Source: CAYZJB01 sp964602985 (GTDB lineage Bacteria; CLD3; SB21). From it: 49,685 nt of DNA. Shown piece by piece: positions 41,298 to 49,665 of this stretch. Both the position numbers and the translations under genes were made by a program. Position 1 is the first letter of the stretch, and the number at the start of each line of letters is the position of its first letter. Below the pieces are notes generated by a model. That model searched no databases, was not told the DNA's origin, and saw only the letters and a program-made list of their open reading frames with translations. The stretch covers positions 1 through 49,685 of the forward strand of contig CAZRTJ010000026.1 of NCBI GenBank assembly GCA_964602985.1. Direction: 5' to 3'.

Positions 41298-41858
41298 TTG
41301 AGCACACAGGATTCACTGGCTGAAGCGTCCATCTCTTCCACCTTGTTGGTGGAAGGACTCCTGCTGAAAGCGTGGCGGGACGAAGTCCGTCTCCCCAATG
41401 GGCACACGGCCATTCGCGAGTACATCCGTCACCCCGGCGCGGTCATCATGGTCCCCATCCTGCCGAACGGCAACACCGTATTGGTGCGCCAGTTTCGATA
41501 TCCGTGCCGACGTTCGTTTCTGGAATTGCCGGCCGGAAAGCTGGATGCCGGAGAGGCCCAACTGGATGCGGCACGGAGAGAATTGTCTGAGGAAATCGGA
41601 TATGAGGCGGGACACCTCGAACTCCTGGCAGAATATTACCCTTGCATCGGCTACTCGGACGAAAAAATGTGGTTGTATCTGGCGACCGACCTGAAGGCAA
41701 CAACCACGCGACCGGATCATGATGAATTTCTTGAGCGACACGAACTGCCTCTGCCGGAAGCCGTCCTGAAAATCTGGAGCGGGGAAATTCAAGATCTCAA
41801 ATCCATCGCCGGGCTGCTGTTTGCACAACGACGGATTCAAACCGCACAGGATCGCTGA
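41298..41858 (+). CDS. Nudix hydrolase (ADP-ribose pyrophosphatase-like)
   Basis: This 186-residue protein has a canonical Nudix box at 80-102 (GKLDAGEAQLDAARRELSEE, then IGY). The upstream phrase VRLPNGHTAIREYIRHPGAV with VLVRQFRYPCRRSFLELPAG marks the ADP-ribose pyrophosphatase subgroup, which splits ADP-ribose to AMP and ribose 5-phosphate. The start is the TTG at 41298, about 20 bp after aroF. Its stop overlaps the ATG of the next gene (TGATG), so the two are coupled. Confidence 0.9.
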   Translation: MSTQDSLAEASISSTLLVEGLLLKAWRDEVRLPNGHTAIREYIRHPGAVIMVPILPNGNTVLVRQFRYPCRRSFLELPAGKLDAGEAQLDAARRELSEEIGYEAGHLELLAEYYPCIGYSDEKMWLYLATDLKATTTRPDHDEFLERHELPLPEAVLKIWSGEIQDLKSIAGLLFAQRRIQTAQDR

Positions 41859-42643
41859 TGCCGGAACCCCCTGGCGACGAAACCAACTGGGAAGAGCGCT
41901 CTCAGGACGATTCCGAAGAATCGTGGATGAAGGCCCATCGCGAATTGGAGGATCAGTGGAGTCAACGGACAGCCACGCAACGCTTGCGACCGCCGCTGTG
42001 GGACGAATGGGAATGGGAAAACTTCTTCCAGCAAATGGATCGAGACAGCCAGCCAGTCATTTCCTATTACGAAAAATACTGGAACCACAGCGACCGGGAC
42101 CGGATGGTCGAAGAAGCGGTCGCGATGTATTACCTTCGCGAGGCGTATCGAAAATTCTACACGGCTCCACGAGACGAAGAAGAATTCCGCGAATTCATCC
42201 GCAGGGAAACAAACATTCAGGACGGCGGACTCCAGGGGTTCTTTGATTCGAAGGAGAATACGGTGTATCGAATTCCGGCATACCGGCTCTCCCGCGATTA
42301 TTACTGTCGTCTGCGTGCATGGATTGCGGAGTGGAAGGGGGAACCCCCAACGGACAGCCGGAACCTCCTTGGATTTGCCTGCACCTGTTATGCCAAAATC
42401 GCCGGGGGTCATATTCTCGGGGTACATCCACTGACCATCGGCGGCAATCTCGCACTGTGCAAACGGGCGTTGCACTACGGTAATCGCAGTCTGGAGAGTC
42501 TGGTGGCTGTGTGTCCACTAGACGGAAGCGGTGATGGCAACGCGCTGCAGTTGCATGACATCGCGGCTGAGGCTCGCAATGCCGTGGCTCTCCATATTGT
42601 CGATCTGAGAAATCAGTTGTACTCGTATCTGCACGAAGGATGA
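41858..42643 (+). CDS. Uncharacterised protein, acidic N-terminus, 261 aa
   Basis: I do not recognise this gene. The first 60 residues are very acidic and rich in Trp and Gln (NWEERSQDDSEESWMKAHRE, LWDEWEWENFFQQMDRDSQP). The middle is helical (MVEEAVAMYYLREAYRKFYT). The last 100 residues contain SRNLLGFACTCYAKIAGGHI, LGVHPLTIGGNLALCKRALH and LQLHDIAAEARNAVALHIVD. There is no signal peptide, so it is probably cytosolic. It overlaps the Nudix gene by 1 nt and is followed by the first antiporter after 1 bp, so it is part of a tight operon, and translation from a GAAGGA site inside its end starts the antiporter. Confidence 0.6.
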   Translation: MPEPPGDETNWEERSQDDSEESWMKAHRELEDQWSQRTATQRLRPPLWDEWEWENFFQQMDRDSQPVISYYEKYWNHSDRDRMVEEAVAMYYLREAYRKFYTAPRDEEEFREFIRRETNIQDGGLQGFFDSKENTVYRIPAYRLSRDYYCRLRAWIAEWKGEPPTDSRNLLGFACTCYAKIAGGHILGVHPLTIGGNLALCKRALHYGNRSLESLVAVCPLDGSGDGNALQLHDIAAEARNAVALHIVDLRNQLYSYLHEG

Positions 42644-42644
42644 T

Positions 42645-43724
42645 ATGGATGCCGTAACACTGGCTCTGTTTGTTCTTGGATTGATCTTACTTGTCGTAGG
42701 CGCAGATTGGCTGGTCAAGGGCGCGGCGCAGATTGCGACGCTTGCCGGCGTTTCTTCGTTGGTGATTGGATTGACCGTCGTTGCCTTTGGAACAAGCGCG
42801 CCCGAACTTGCCGTCAGCCTCAATTCCGCCATCCAGGGAAATTCCGACATCGCTTTGGGGAACGTAGTTGGCAGTAACATCTTCAATGTGCTATTCATTC
42901 TGGGAGTCTCCGCCATCATCGTTCCTCTGACCGTTCATCAGCAGTTGGTTCGCCTGGATGTTCCCATTATGATTCTGGTGTCCGTTTTGGTCTGGGTCTT
43001 TGGGTTGAATAATCGGATCGACCGTTGGGAAGGGGTACTGCTGTTTGCGGGTATCGTGGTGTATACGGTGTTTCTCATCCGTCAAAGCCGTCGTGAGCAG
43101 GTAGAGATCATCGAAGAATATGAAGTAGAATTTGGCAAGGAAAAGCCCAACCTATTGAAGTCTGTCGTGTTCATTCTGCTGGGGCTGGCGATGCTGGTCG
43201 TGGGCTCCAAATGGCTGGTAGACGGGGCGGTGATGATCGCTCGATTGCTTGGCGTCTCTGAGTTGATCATCGGTTTGACGATCGTGGCGGTGGGCACATC
43301 GTTACCGGAAGTGGCCACATCCATTGTTGCGGCGATACGGGGCGAGAGGGATATTGCCGTGGGCAATGTCGTGGGCAGTAATCTCTTTAATATCCTCTCG
43401 GTGCTTGGGCTGTCTTCCGTCGTACGGCCTATTGCCATTGCCCCCGCGGCGCTGGCATTTGACATTCCCGTTATGATTGCGATTGCCGTGGCTTGTCTGC
43501 CGGTCTTTTTTTCCGGCTTCACGATTACCCGATGGAACGGCTGGCTGTTTCTTCTGTACTACGTGGCGTATGTGGTCTTCCTGATTTTTGATGCGACTCA
43601 CTCGGCCGCTCTGCCCGAATACCGCGTAATCATGGTGGAGTTTGCGATCCCGATCACGTCTGTCGCTCTGATCCTTGTCGCCTATCGCTCTTTTCGAAAG
43701 GACAAGAGTTCTCGTTCCGCATAA
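42645..43724 (+). CDS. Na+/Ca2+ antiporter of the CaCA family (YrbG-like), copy 1
   Basis: This 359-residue protein has ten hydrophobic helices in two inverted halves. The alpha repeats carry VAFGTSAPELAVSLNSAIQG with LGNVVGSNIFNVLFILGVSA in the first half, and VAVGTSLPEVATSIVAAIRG with VGNVVGSNLFNILSVLGLSS in the second. The GT-SxPE and GN-xxGSN phrases form the cation sites of CaCA exchangers. It should exchange cytosolic Ca2+ for Na+ across the inner membrane. A GAAGGA site precedes the ATG. A second, clearly related copy follows 91 bp downstream. Confidence 0.93.
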   Translation: MDAVTLALFVLGLILLVVGADWLVKGAAQIATLAGVSSLVIGLTVVAFGTSAPELAVSLNSAIQGNSDIALGNVVGSNIFNVLFILGVSAIIVPLTVHQQLVRLDVPIMILVSVLVWVFGLNNRIDRWEGVLLFAGIVVYTVFLIRQSRREQVEIIEEYEVEFGKEKPNLLKSVVFILLGLAMLVVGSKWLVDGAVMIARLLGVSELIIGLTIVAVGTSLPEVATSIVAAIRGERDIAVGNVVGSNLFNILSVLGLSSVVRPIAIAPAALAFDIPVMIAIAVACLPVFFSGFTITRWNGWLFLLYYVAYVVFLIFDATHSAALPEYRVIMVEFAIPITSVALILVAYRSFRKDKSSRSA

Positions 43725-43815
43725 TGCGCGAGGATGATGGGGGATTCTTCCTGTCCGACGAGAAACGGAGGATAAAACTGTTGCATTTTCGAGAACCGGA
43801 TCATTAGGTTTCAGT

Positions 43816-44904
43816 ATGCCCTGGATCATGATTGCCCAACTCGTCGGCGGACTCGTCGTCCTCGTATTCGGAGCCGAGATGCTGTTGCGCGGAGCCGTTC
43901 GGCTGGCGTCTTCTTTCGGCATTTCCTCTTTGGTGATCGGCCTGACCGTTGTCGCGTTTGGAACCAGCGCTCCGGAACTCGCGGTCAGTACGATCGCCGC
44001 CTTTGAGGGACAGCCCGATATCGCCATCGGAAATGTCGTGGGGAGTAATGTTTGCAATATCCTTTTGATCCTGGGACTCTCTGCCATCGTGACGCCACTC
44101 GTCGTCAAGAGGCAGCTGATCCGTATCGATGTCCCTGTGATGATCGGCGTTTCGCTGTTGATGTTGTTGTTCGCACTCGACCTGTGGATTCAGCGTTGGG
44201 AAGGCATTGTTTTGACGATAGGAATTATCCTCTACACAGCCTTTCTCCTGCGATTCTCCAGAAAGGAATCCGTCGATGTAGTGGACGAATTCGAATCGGA
44301 GTTTGGACGCACCGGCCGCAAACGCTCTGTGTTGAATCTGGTGTGGGTGGTGTCCGGAATCGCACTCCTGGTTCTTGGTTCCCAATGGATGGTGGACGGC
44401 GCTGTCACTCTTGCACGGATTCTTGGCGTGACGGAACTGGTGATCGGCCTGACAGTGATCGCCGTGGGCACCTCGTTGCCGGAAATTGCAACGTCCATCG
44501 TGGCCGCCATTCGCGGGGAGCGGGACATTGCTGTAGGGAACGTCATTGGCAGTAATATTTTTAACATCCTGTGCGTTCTAGGTGTTAGCACAACCGTCTC
44601 CCCTTCTGGCATTCGGGTGTCTCCGGCGGCGCTCACGTTTGATATTCCAGTGATGGTGAGTGTCGCGGTTTTGTGTCTTCCGATTTTTTTTGTTCGATAT
44701 GAGATCAGCCGTTGGAACGGCTGGTTGTTCTTCCTGTACTACATCGCGTACACCGTCTTTCTGATATTCGACGCAACGCAACACGATTTGCTCCCGCATT
44801 ATTCAACGATCATGTCCCACATCGTCTTTCCCGTGACGCTGGGTACGGTCCTCTTCACGGCGTGTCGATTCTACCTGAAGAATCGCAAGTCGCTTGTCGC
44901 ATGA
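43816..44904 (+). CDS. Na+/Ca2+ antiporter of the CaCA family (YrbG-like), copy 2
   Basis: This 362-residue paralogue has the same plan: VAFGTSAPELAVSTIAAFEG with IGNVVGSNVCNILLILGLSA, and VAVGTSLPEIATSIVAAIRG with VGNVIGSNIFNILCVLGVST. The central charged loop (FSRKESVDVVDEFESEFGRT) differs from copy 1 (EIIEEYEVEFGKE). Tandem duplication is the simplest origin; divergence in loops suggests different regulation. Its last codons overlap the sigma-factor gene (ATGA), so a sigma factor is translationally coupled to a Ca2+ transporter. Confidence 0.93.
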   Translation: MPWIMIAQLVGGLVVLVFGAEMLLRGAVRLASSFGISSLVIGLTVVAFGTSAPELAVSTIAAFEGQPDIAIGNVVGSNVCNILLILGLSAIVTPLVVKRQLIRIDVPVMIGVSLLMLLFALDLWIQRWEGIVLTIGIILYTAFLLRFSRKESVDVVDEFESEFGRTGRKRSVLNLVWVVSGIALLVLGSQWMVDGAVTLARILGVTELVIGLTVIAVGTSLPEIATSIVAAIRGERDIAVGNVIGSNIFNILCVLGVSTTVSPSGIRVSPAALTFDIPVMVSVAVLCLPIFFVRYEISRWNGWLFFLYYIAYTVFLIFDATQHDLLPHYSTIMSHIVFPVTLGTVLFTACRFYLKNRKSLVA

Positions 44905-45443
44905 GGGATTGGTATGAAAAATATCTGAAACCCAATCAGAGAGGGTATTTACTCATTCACAATTTTCATGCCCGTAACCTCCAGCGTTTCCGAAACACGG
45001 ACCTGGAAGACCCGCAAGCGATGGTGCATCAGGTGTATCTGGCCCTGGAGAATATCCACATTCACGAGCTCGAGGGGCCGGAGGAGAACTATGTCATGCG
45101 GACCATTACGTATCAATGTTGGAAGATTCTCGAACGGGAGGCGGTTCGGCAGAAACGAGTCTCCAGCGGCGAGTTGCAGGAGGACAGCATGGATTCCTGG
45201 ATTTCTGATCAGCCGACTCCTGACGAAGAGTATTCTCGTTCTGAATTGTACGAGCACATTTGTCTCTTTCGGGCCTCGTTGAGCAGGCAGGACCAGGCGA
45301 TCGTGAATGCTCTGTTGACGGGCAAACCCCTCTCGGATGTGGCCGGAAAGTTCCACATGACCACCAATGTCATCCGTGTCCGAGCATCCCGAATTCGCAA
45401 GAAACTGGAAGCGTATCTCCGAACATGCGGATTGATGGAATAA
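44901..45443 (+). CDS. ECF-like sigma factor
   Basis: This 180-residue protein is short but has the sigma plan: region 2 (FHARNLQRFRNTDLEDPQAM, VHQVYLALENIHIHELEG, NYVMRTITYQCWKILEREAV), an acidic linker (LQEDSMDSWISDQPTPDEEY) and region 4 (RASLSRQDQAIVNALLTGKP, LSDVAGKFHMTTNVIRVRAS, RIRKKLEAYL). Conservation is weaker than in the other two sigma factors of the window, so it is a divergent ECF factor. The ATG at 44901 forms an ATGA overlap with the antiporter stop. A zinc-finger membrane anti-sigma gene follows 58 bp later, supporting the call. Confidence 0.8.
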   Translation: MRDWYEKYLKPNQRGYLLIHNFHARNLQRFRNTDLEDPQAMVHQVYLALENIHIHELEGPEENYVMRTITYQCWKILEREAVRQKRVSSGELQEDSMDSWISDQPTPDEEYSRSELYEHICLFRASLSRQDQAIVNALLTGKPLSDVAGKFHMTTNVIRVRASRIRKKLEAYLRTCGLME

Positions 45444-45450
45444 TGCGTGA

Positions 45451-45479
45451 AATGTTTCGACATGAAGAGGCACTATAGT
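45451..45479 (+). promoter_or_regulatory. Promoter-like element shared with the right window edge (copy 1)
   Basis: AATGTT (45451-45456), 17-bp spacer, TATAGT (45474-45479). The spacer's end plus -10 reads AGAGGCACTATA. An almost identical element lies at 49637-49665 with the same spacing (21 of 27 positions agree). It lies just before the anti-sigma gene (ATG 45502), as expected for an autoregulated ECF promoter. Confidence 0.5.
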
Positions 45480-45501
45480 ATTGAACACAATCGAGGAAAC
45501 T

Positions 45502-46494
45502 ATGGAGCCCAATAAAAACAAACCGTTACCGGATCTCGAAATGCTGATCCGCCAGCACTCCTGTCCGTCGCATTCCGTCATGTCACTGATGGTTTCTTCT
45601 TATGCCGAACTCAGTGACGTCGAAAGGAGATTTCTTGGCGAGCATCTGCCCACGTGTCAGAAGTGTCGCGTGACGTTTGCTGAGGTTTTTGATTCGATGC
45701 TGGAATGTGACCCTGCGACAGAGGCTCGTCCCTGCCTGACGCATCGTGACAAGGACCGATGGGTCTTCCAAGCCGGCGAGCTACTCGGACGGTTGGAGGC
45801 CGGTGGCGTCCGGTTTCAAACGCTGCCGGACGGAATCCAGAGGTTGCAGATCTCCGACGGACAAACTGTCTGGTTGCGTCTCTTGGAGGTTCGAAAGGAG
45901 GAGACATATGCGCTTGATCCGGATTCAATCGGCGAGCCGCTCCACGATCAGCTTCGCATTTCCTACCTCCGCGACTCGCTCACCCACAGCCAGTCTTCCA
46001 ATGGTTGGGTGCGATTGGCGGTGGCGGCGCTGGTCCTCCTTGGCCTGGCCACACTGATCTGGCGGATGGGCCCGGTAGACAAGCCATTGCCGATAACGAA
46101 GAAGACCCTCCCCCCTGTCGAAGATTCCGTACCCGCCAAACAGGTCGAAGAGCCCAGGAAAGAACCGATGAAGACAGTGCGGACATTCGCCTTCGAACCC
46201 AACGCACAACTGGAAGCGTTTGTGAACCGAAACGTAAGATCCGAAGGACTGCAGATCCTCGTCCCGGCGAACGATATGAATCTGGAGAATCCCGTTACCT
46301 TCACTTGGCAATCTGGTGAGGAGACTCCTGCGCTGACGGTCACCGTCGTGGACAACAAGAATCGGGAAGTGTGGAAGACGGAGACAACGGAAACCCGGGT
46401 CACCGTGTCCACGTCTTTGCGGCCGGGATTATACTACTGGTTCCTCCGATCGCAGAACGAAGTCGCACACGTAGGCAAGTTTGTGATTCGCTGA
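45502..46494 (+). CDS. Zinc-finger membrane anti-sigma factor with extracytoplasmic Ig-like domain
   Basis: This 330-residue protein starts at an ATG after GAGGAA. The N-terminal domain has the ZAS pattern H-x3-C-x2-C (His48, Cys52, Cys55 in HLPTCQKC). One transmembrane helix (VRLAVAALVLLGLATLIWRM, about 168-189) is followed by a proline/glutamate-rich linker and a C-terminal beta domain (PVTFTWQSGEETPALTVTVV, LRPGLYYWFLRSQNEVAHVG) like an Ig/Fn3 fold. The cytosolic zinc domain should hold the upstream sigma factor, while the outer domain could sense or be cleaved. It is convergent with the CHAT gene; their stops are 4 bp apart. Confidence 0.87.
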   Translation: MEPNKNKPLPDLEMLIRQHSCPSHSVMSLMVSSYAELSDVERRFLGEHLPTCQKCRVTFAEVFDSMLECDPATEARPCLTHRDKDRWVFQAGELLGRLEAGGVRFQTLPDGIQRLQISDGQTVWLRLLEVRKEETYALDPDSIGEPLHDQLRISYLRDSLTHSQSSNGWVRLAVAALVLLGLATLIWRMGPVDKPLPITKKTLPPVEDSVPAKQVEEPRKEPMKTVRTFAFEPNAQLEAFVNRNVRSEGLQILVPANDMNLENPVTFTWQSGEETPALTVTVVDNKNREVWKTETTETRVTVSTSLRPGLYYWFLRSQNEVAHVGKFVIR

Positions 46495-46498
46495 ATGC

Positions 46499-49400
46499 TT
46501 ACGGCGACATCAGCACAAAGGAAGACCAATCACCCGGAAAGGAGGTCGAACGAGAAACGATGAGTTCGTTTTTTGCTTCCTGGAGGGCAACCGCATACGA
46601 TTTCCCCTGCAACAATCGTCTGTAGAACCTTGTCATCAGTTCGGCAGTCGCTTTGTCTTCGACTTGCCACAAGGACACCAGCGTTCGCTTCGCTCCGGCG
46701 TAACTCAGGGCCCGTGTCAGACCGATGATGCCCTCCCCCTTCACGATCTTCCCCACGCCGCTCTTGCAGGCGCTGATCGTCACGAGTTCCGCATTCATTC
46801 TCAGGTTGACCATTTCCGGAACATACAGAACGCCATCGTGGGCACCAGATTCCGGCGAAAAGACGATTCCACTTAGTTTCGCGCTTTTCGAGTGCACGAA
46901 TCCGTGTGTGGCAACATGTAGAATCTGGTAGGACGAACACTGGGTTCGAAAGGCAGTTTCCGTCGCGTCTTTCAGCAACAGGACCGTGGCGTTCAGTTTT
47001 CGATTCGAGAATTCGCCGGCAATCGATTCTACCTCGACCCGTGAGTGAGGCAACTCCGATAACGTCCGGCCGGCGCTTCGGAAAGTTCCTTCATTCTCCC
47101 AGTCGACGCTACGCAACATTTGGCGTTGGGTCGTGTCGGTAAACACCGGCGCCACGGCCAGCAGAGAGCGTGGCGTCAGCGCGTTCACCGGGGCAATCAC
47201 ACTGGCAGACGGAACATATCGGATGGCAAAGCGCTGATTTGCGTACGACAATTTGGAGAAATCAATATTGCGCGGCGTCTTTGTTTTTTTTGTAAGAAAG
47301 GCTTCAAACGGCAGTTGGTACAAATACCGGTCCGGCACTACGATCAACTCACGAAACCCGTCCAGGGGAAGAGGGCGGAGGAGAGCCTCCCACAAATCAT
47401 ACGCCGTAGCGACATACTTTTCAAAATCGAGAGAGGTGATTCCGTTCCTCATTTCCTGCGCGGCATATCGGATCGATGTATCCGCCGGCATTCTGATACC
47501 CGAGAGTGACGTCGAGCTGATGGTAAACACGTACCACGCGCTGTCTCCCATCGTGTAGTGGACGACAGCTGTCCCCGGAGACAATTTCCCTTGAAGGCCT
47601 TTGAGAGAAGGTGTGACGGTCTGATATTTGAACTGGTAATAGCGGGGATAGGATGTCTCCAGCTGGGAAATGAATTCGCGATATTCGCGATTCAATCGAA
47701 AGAGACTATCGGCGAGCTTTCCGGTCAGCACGCTGTCCCGTTTGGGTCCTTTGACCCATTCCCGTTGAAATTGTGTGTCCGTGAATACAATCTTCTCGCG
47801 CAGTTCATCCTCGCGTCTGATCAGGGAGTCCGGAATATCGGAGTACCGATGCGCCTGGGCATCCGCAAGAGATTCCATGAGTACAGATCCCTTCGCTCTC
47901 TCGGCCCACATCCAGGCCTCCTCCAAACGTCCCGCAGATGGGTCCCGCTCATACATTCTCCACGCGGCTTCCAGACCTACTTCAAACATGGACTGACTTT
48001 GTTCTGCCAAAAAGAGTTTCGATCCCTCCGACCGATATGCTCGCCGAATCTGTTCGTACAGAGCCGCCGCCTGAGCCGCTCGACGGAGGGAATTCCGCAA
48101 ATGCGAGGAATCTCCGTCTGCCAGATAACGGTCGATGTGCAGGCGCGCCATGCGCGTCAACGTTTCCAGACCAACATTCTCGGAACTCCAGAGGGACGGC
48201 ATCGGTACCACAGTCGTATCGGGCCAGTCGACAAGAGCGACCAAAGCGTTTTCGTAGCAGTCCACAGCGTCCGACAATTTTCCTTTTTCCCGGAAGACGT
48301 CGGCCATGCGGAGGTACGTGCCGGCTATGTCGGCATGTCGTTCTCCATAGATCGATCGATACGCGGCAATGGCTGACCGATACGTGGCGATGGCGCTGTC
48401 CGGCTGGCTCTGTTGGGACAGGATACGGGCTCGATAGGTCAGACCGCGGATGGTTTCGGGATGTTCGTCGCCGAGCAACTTGCGGTTCAGCTCCTCTCCC
48501 CTGCGATAAGAGTACTCTGCGGAATCCGTCAACTGCAATTCGAAGTAATTGTTACCGCGATTATTGTAAATAGCCGCCACAAAAGGATGTTTGTCGCCCC
48601 ATTTCTTTTCTGCAATGGTCAGCGCCTCGTTTTGAAGGGCGAGGCTTGCCCTCCAGTTTTTTTGATTGTTTAGCAGATTGGCAAGATCATTGAGCGAGAA
48701 TGCAACATCCGGATGATCCGGCCCCAAGCGATCCAGTCGGATCCTCAGGGCTTTTTCGTAAAATTCCGTAGCCCGATCGAAGTCCCCCATCAGATCGTAG
48801 ACAATTCCGAGATTATGAAGGACAATCGCCGTGCGAGGGTGGTTTTCGCCCAGACTTGCAGAGTAAGCTTTCAAAGCCTCCTCATAACACTCCAGAGCCT
48901 TGGACAACTGAAACGTCACACGGTAGATCACGCCGATGTTCAGATAGGCCTGACCTACGGGTAGAGGGTCATTCGGACTCAGCAGGCGGCGCATGGCCAG
49001 TGACTTCTCATGCCACGCCAATGCCGATTCAAAGCGCCCCAGGTTGTAGTTGATAATCCCGAGATTATTCAGACTACCGGACAAGTCCGCGTGGGGGCTC
49101 TGAAGAAGCCGACTTCTCATTTCGTACACCCTCTCATGATGGCTCAGGGATTCCTCAAAGCGACCCTGCGAGGAAAGAACGATCCCTCGCGTGTACAGGA
49201 CATTGGATAACAGGAGTGTGTCCTGCGGGCGCCGCCTCTGTGCGACATGGACACTTGAATCCGAAAACGCCATGGCTTCGGCGAGCTGACCGGTGGAACG
49301 AAAGACCTCCGCGTGCTGGTCCAGACACAGGACAAATTCCCGCCACATGCCGGCTGTGCGATAAATTCCTTCGGCACGATCAAGCTCAAAGCGAGCGCTA

Positions 49401-49522
49401 TCGTATTTGGCCGCCCTCGAATAGCGAACTCCTTGTCGGTAGGCGGCGCGTGCAGAAGCGGTATCCGCAGTTTGAGCGACCACCGATGAGGAGAGCACCA
49501 GGAAACAACAAATCCATCTCAT
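46499..49522 (-). CDS. Secreted TPR-CHAT putative protease
   Basis: This 1007-residue protein begins with a signal peptide (RWICCFLVLSSSVVAQTADT). About twelve TPR repeats of the kinesin-light-chain kind follow (SLNNLGIINYNLGRFESALA, AIVLHNLGIVYDLMGDFDRA, TEFYEKALRIRLDRLGPDHP), then a helical stretch and a C-terminal CHAT domain. The CHAT catalytic dyad is visible as His873 in HVATHGF and Cys919 in SACKSG, followed by GIIGLTRALSYAGAKRTLVS, LWQVEDKATAELMTRFY and FPGDWSSFVLMSP. CHAT is a caspase-like (clan CD) protease domain; TPR-CHAT proteins are known as effectors in other systems. The export signal and the neighbouring sigma/anti-sigma pair suggest an envelope signalling role, which is inference. 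Confidence 0.9.
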   Translation of the reverse strand: MRWICCFLVLSSSVVAQTADTASARAAYRQGVRYSRAAKYDSARFELDRAEGIYRTAGMWREFVLCLDQHAEVFRSTGQLAEAMAFSDSSVHVAQRRRPQDTLLLSNVLYTRGIVLSSQGRFEESLSHHERVYEMRSRLLQSPHADLSGSLNNLGIINYNLGRFESALAWHEKSLAMRRLLSPNDPLPVGQAYLNIGVIYRVTFQLSKALECYEEALKAYSASLGENHPRTAIVLHNLGIVYDLMGDFDRATEFYEKALRIRLDRLGPDHPDVAFSLNDLANLLNNQKNWRASLALQNEALTIAEKKWGDKHPFVAAIYNNRGNNYFELQLTDSAEYSYRRGEELNRKLLGDEHPETIRGLTYRARILSQQSQPDSAIATYRSAIAAYRSIYGERHADIAGTYLRMADVFREKGKLSDAVDCYENALVALVDWPDTTVVPMPSLWSSENVGLETLTRMARLHIDRYLADGDSSHLRNSLRRAAQAAALYEQIRRAYRSEGSKLFLAEQSQSMFEVGLEAAWRMYERDPSAGRLEEAWMWAERAKGSVLMESLADAQAHRYSDIPDSLIRREDELREKIVFTDTQFQREWVKGPKRDSVLTGKLADSLFRLNREYREFISQLETSYPRYYQFKYQTVTPSLKGLQGKLSPGTAVVHYTMGDSAWYVFTISSTSLSGIRMPADTSIRYAAQEMRNGITSLDFEKYVATAYDLWEALLRPLPLDGFRELIVVPDRYLYQLPFEAFLTKKTKTPRNIDFSKLSYANQRFAIRYVPSASVIAPVNALTPRSLLAVAPVFTDTTQRQMLRSVDWENEGTFRSAGRTLSELPHSRVEVESIAGEFSNRKLNATVLLLKDATETAFRTQCSSYQILHVATHGFVHSKSAKLSGIVFSPESGAHDGVLYVPEMVNLRMNAELVTISACKSGVGKIVKGEGIIGLTRALSYAGAKRTLVSLWQVEDKATAELMTRFYRRLLQGKSYAVALQEAKNELIVSRSTSFPGDWSSFVLMSP

Positions 49523-49550
49523 GAGTTCAACCTTTGGCTAACGATGGCCT

Positions 49551-49579
49551 ATTTTAGGTAAAACAGACGAAATCGTGAA
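49551..49579 (-). promoter_or_regulatory. Possible promoter for the CHAT gene
   Basis: On the minus strand TTCACG (49579-49574), 17-bp spacer, TAAAAT (49556-49551), 28 bp upstream of the ATG at 49522. Both boxes are imperfect. Confidence 0.35.
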
Positions 49580-49636
49580 GGCTTTTTTTGCAATCCCTCT
49601 GATCTGAGGTGCTCAAAAAAAATCATTTTTGGATGT

Positions 49637-49665
49637 AATGTTTTCCGATTTAGAGGCACTATATA
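49637..49665 (+). promoter_or_regulatory. Promoter-like element shared with the anti-sigma gene (copy 2)
   Basis: AATGTT (49637-49642), 17-bp spacer, TATATA (49660-49665), with AGAGGCACTATA at 49652-49663 as in copy 1. It points out of the window to the right, so it should drive a plus-strand gene that begins beyond 49685. Confidence 0.45.

Noticed and set aside
44712..44900. N-terminal extension of the sigma factor inside the antiporter gene
   Set aside because: It is out of frame with the antiporter coding sequence; the ATGA overlap at 44901 gives the proper sigma start.
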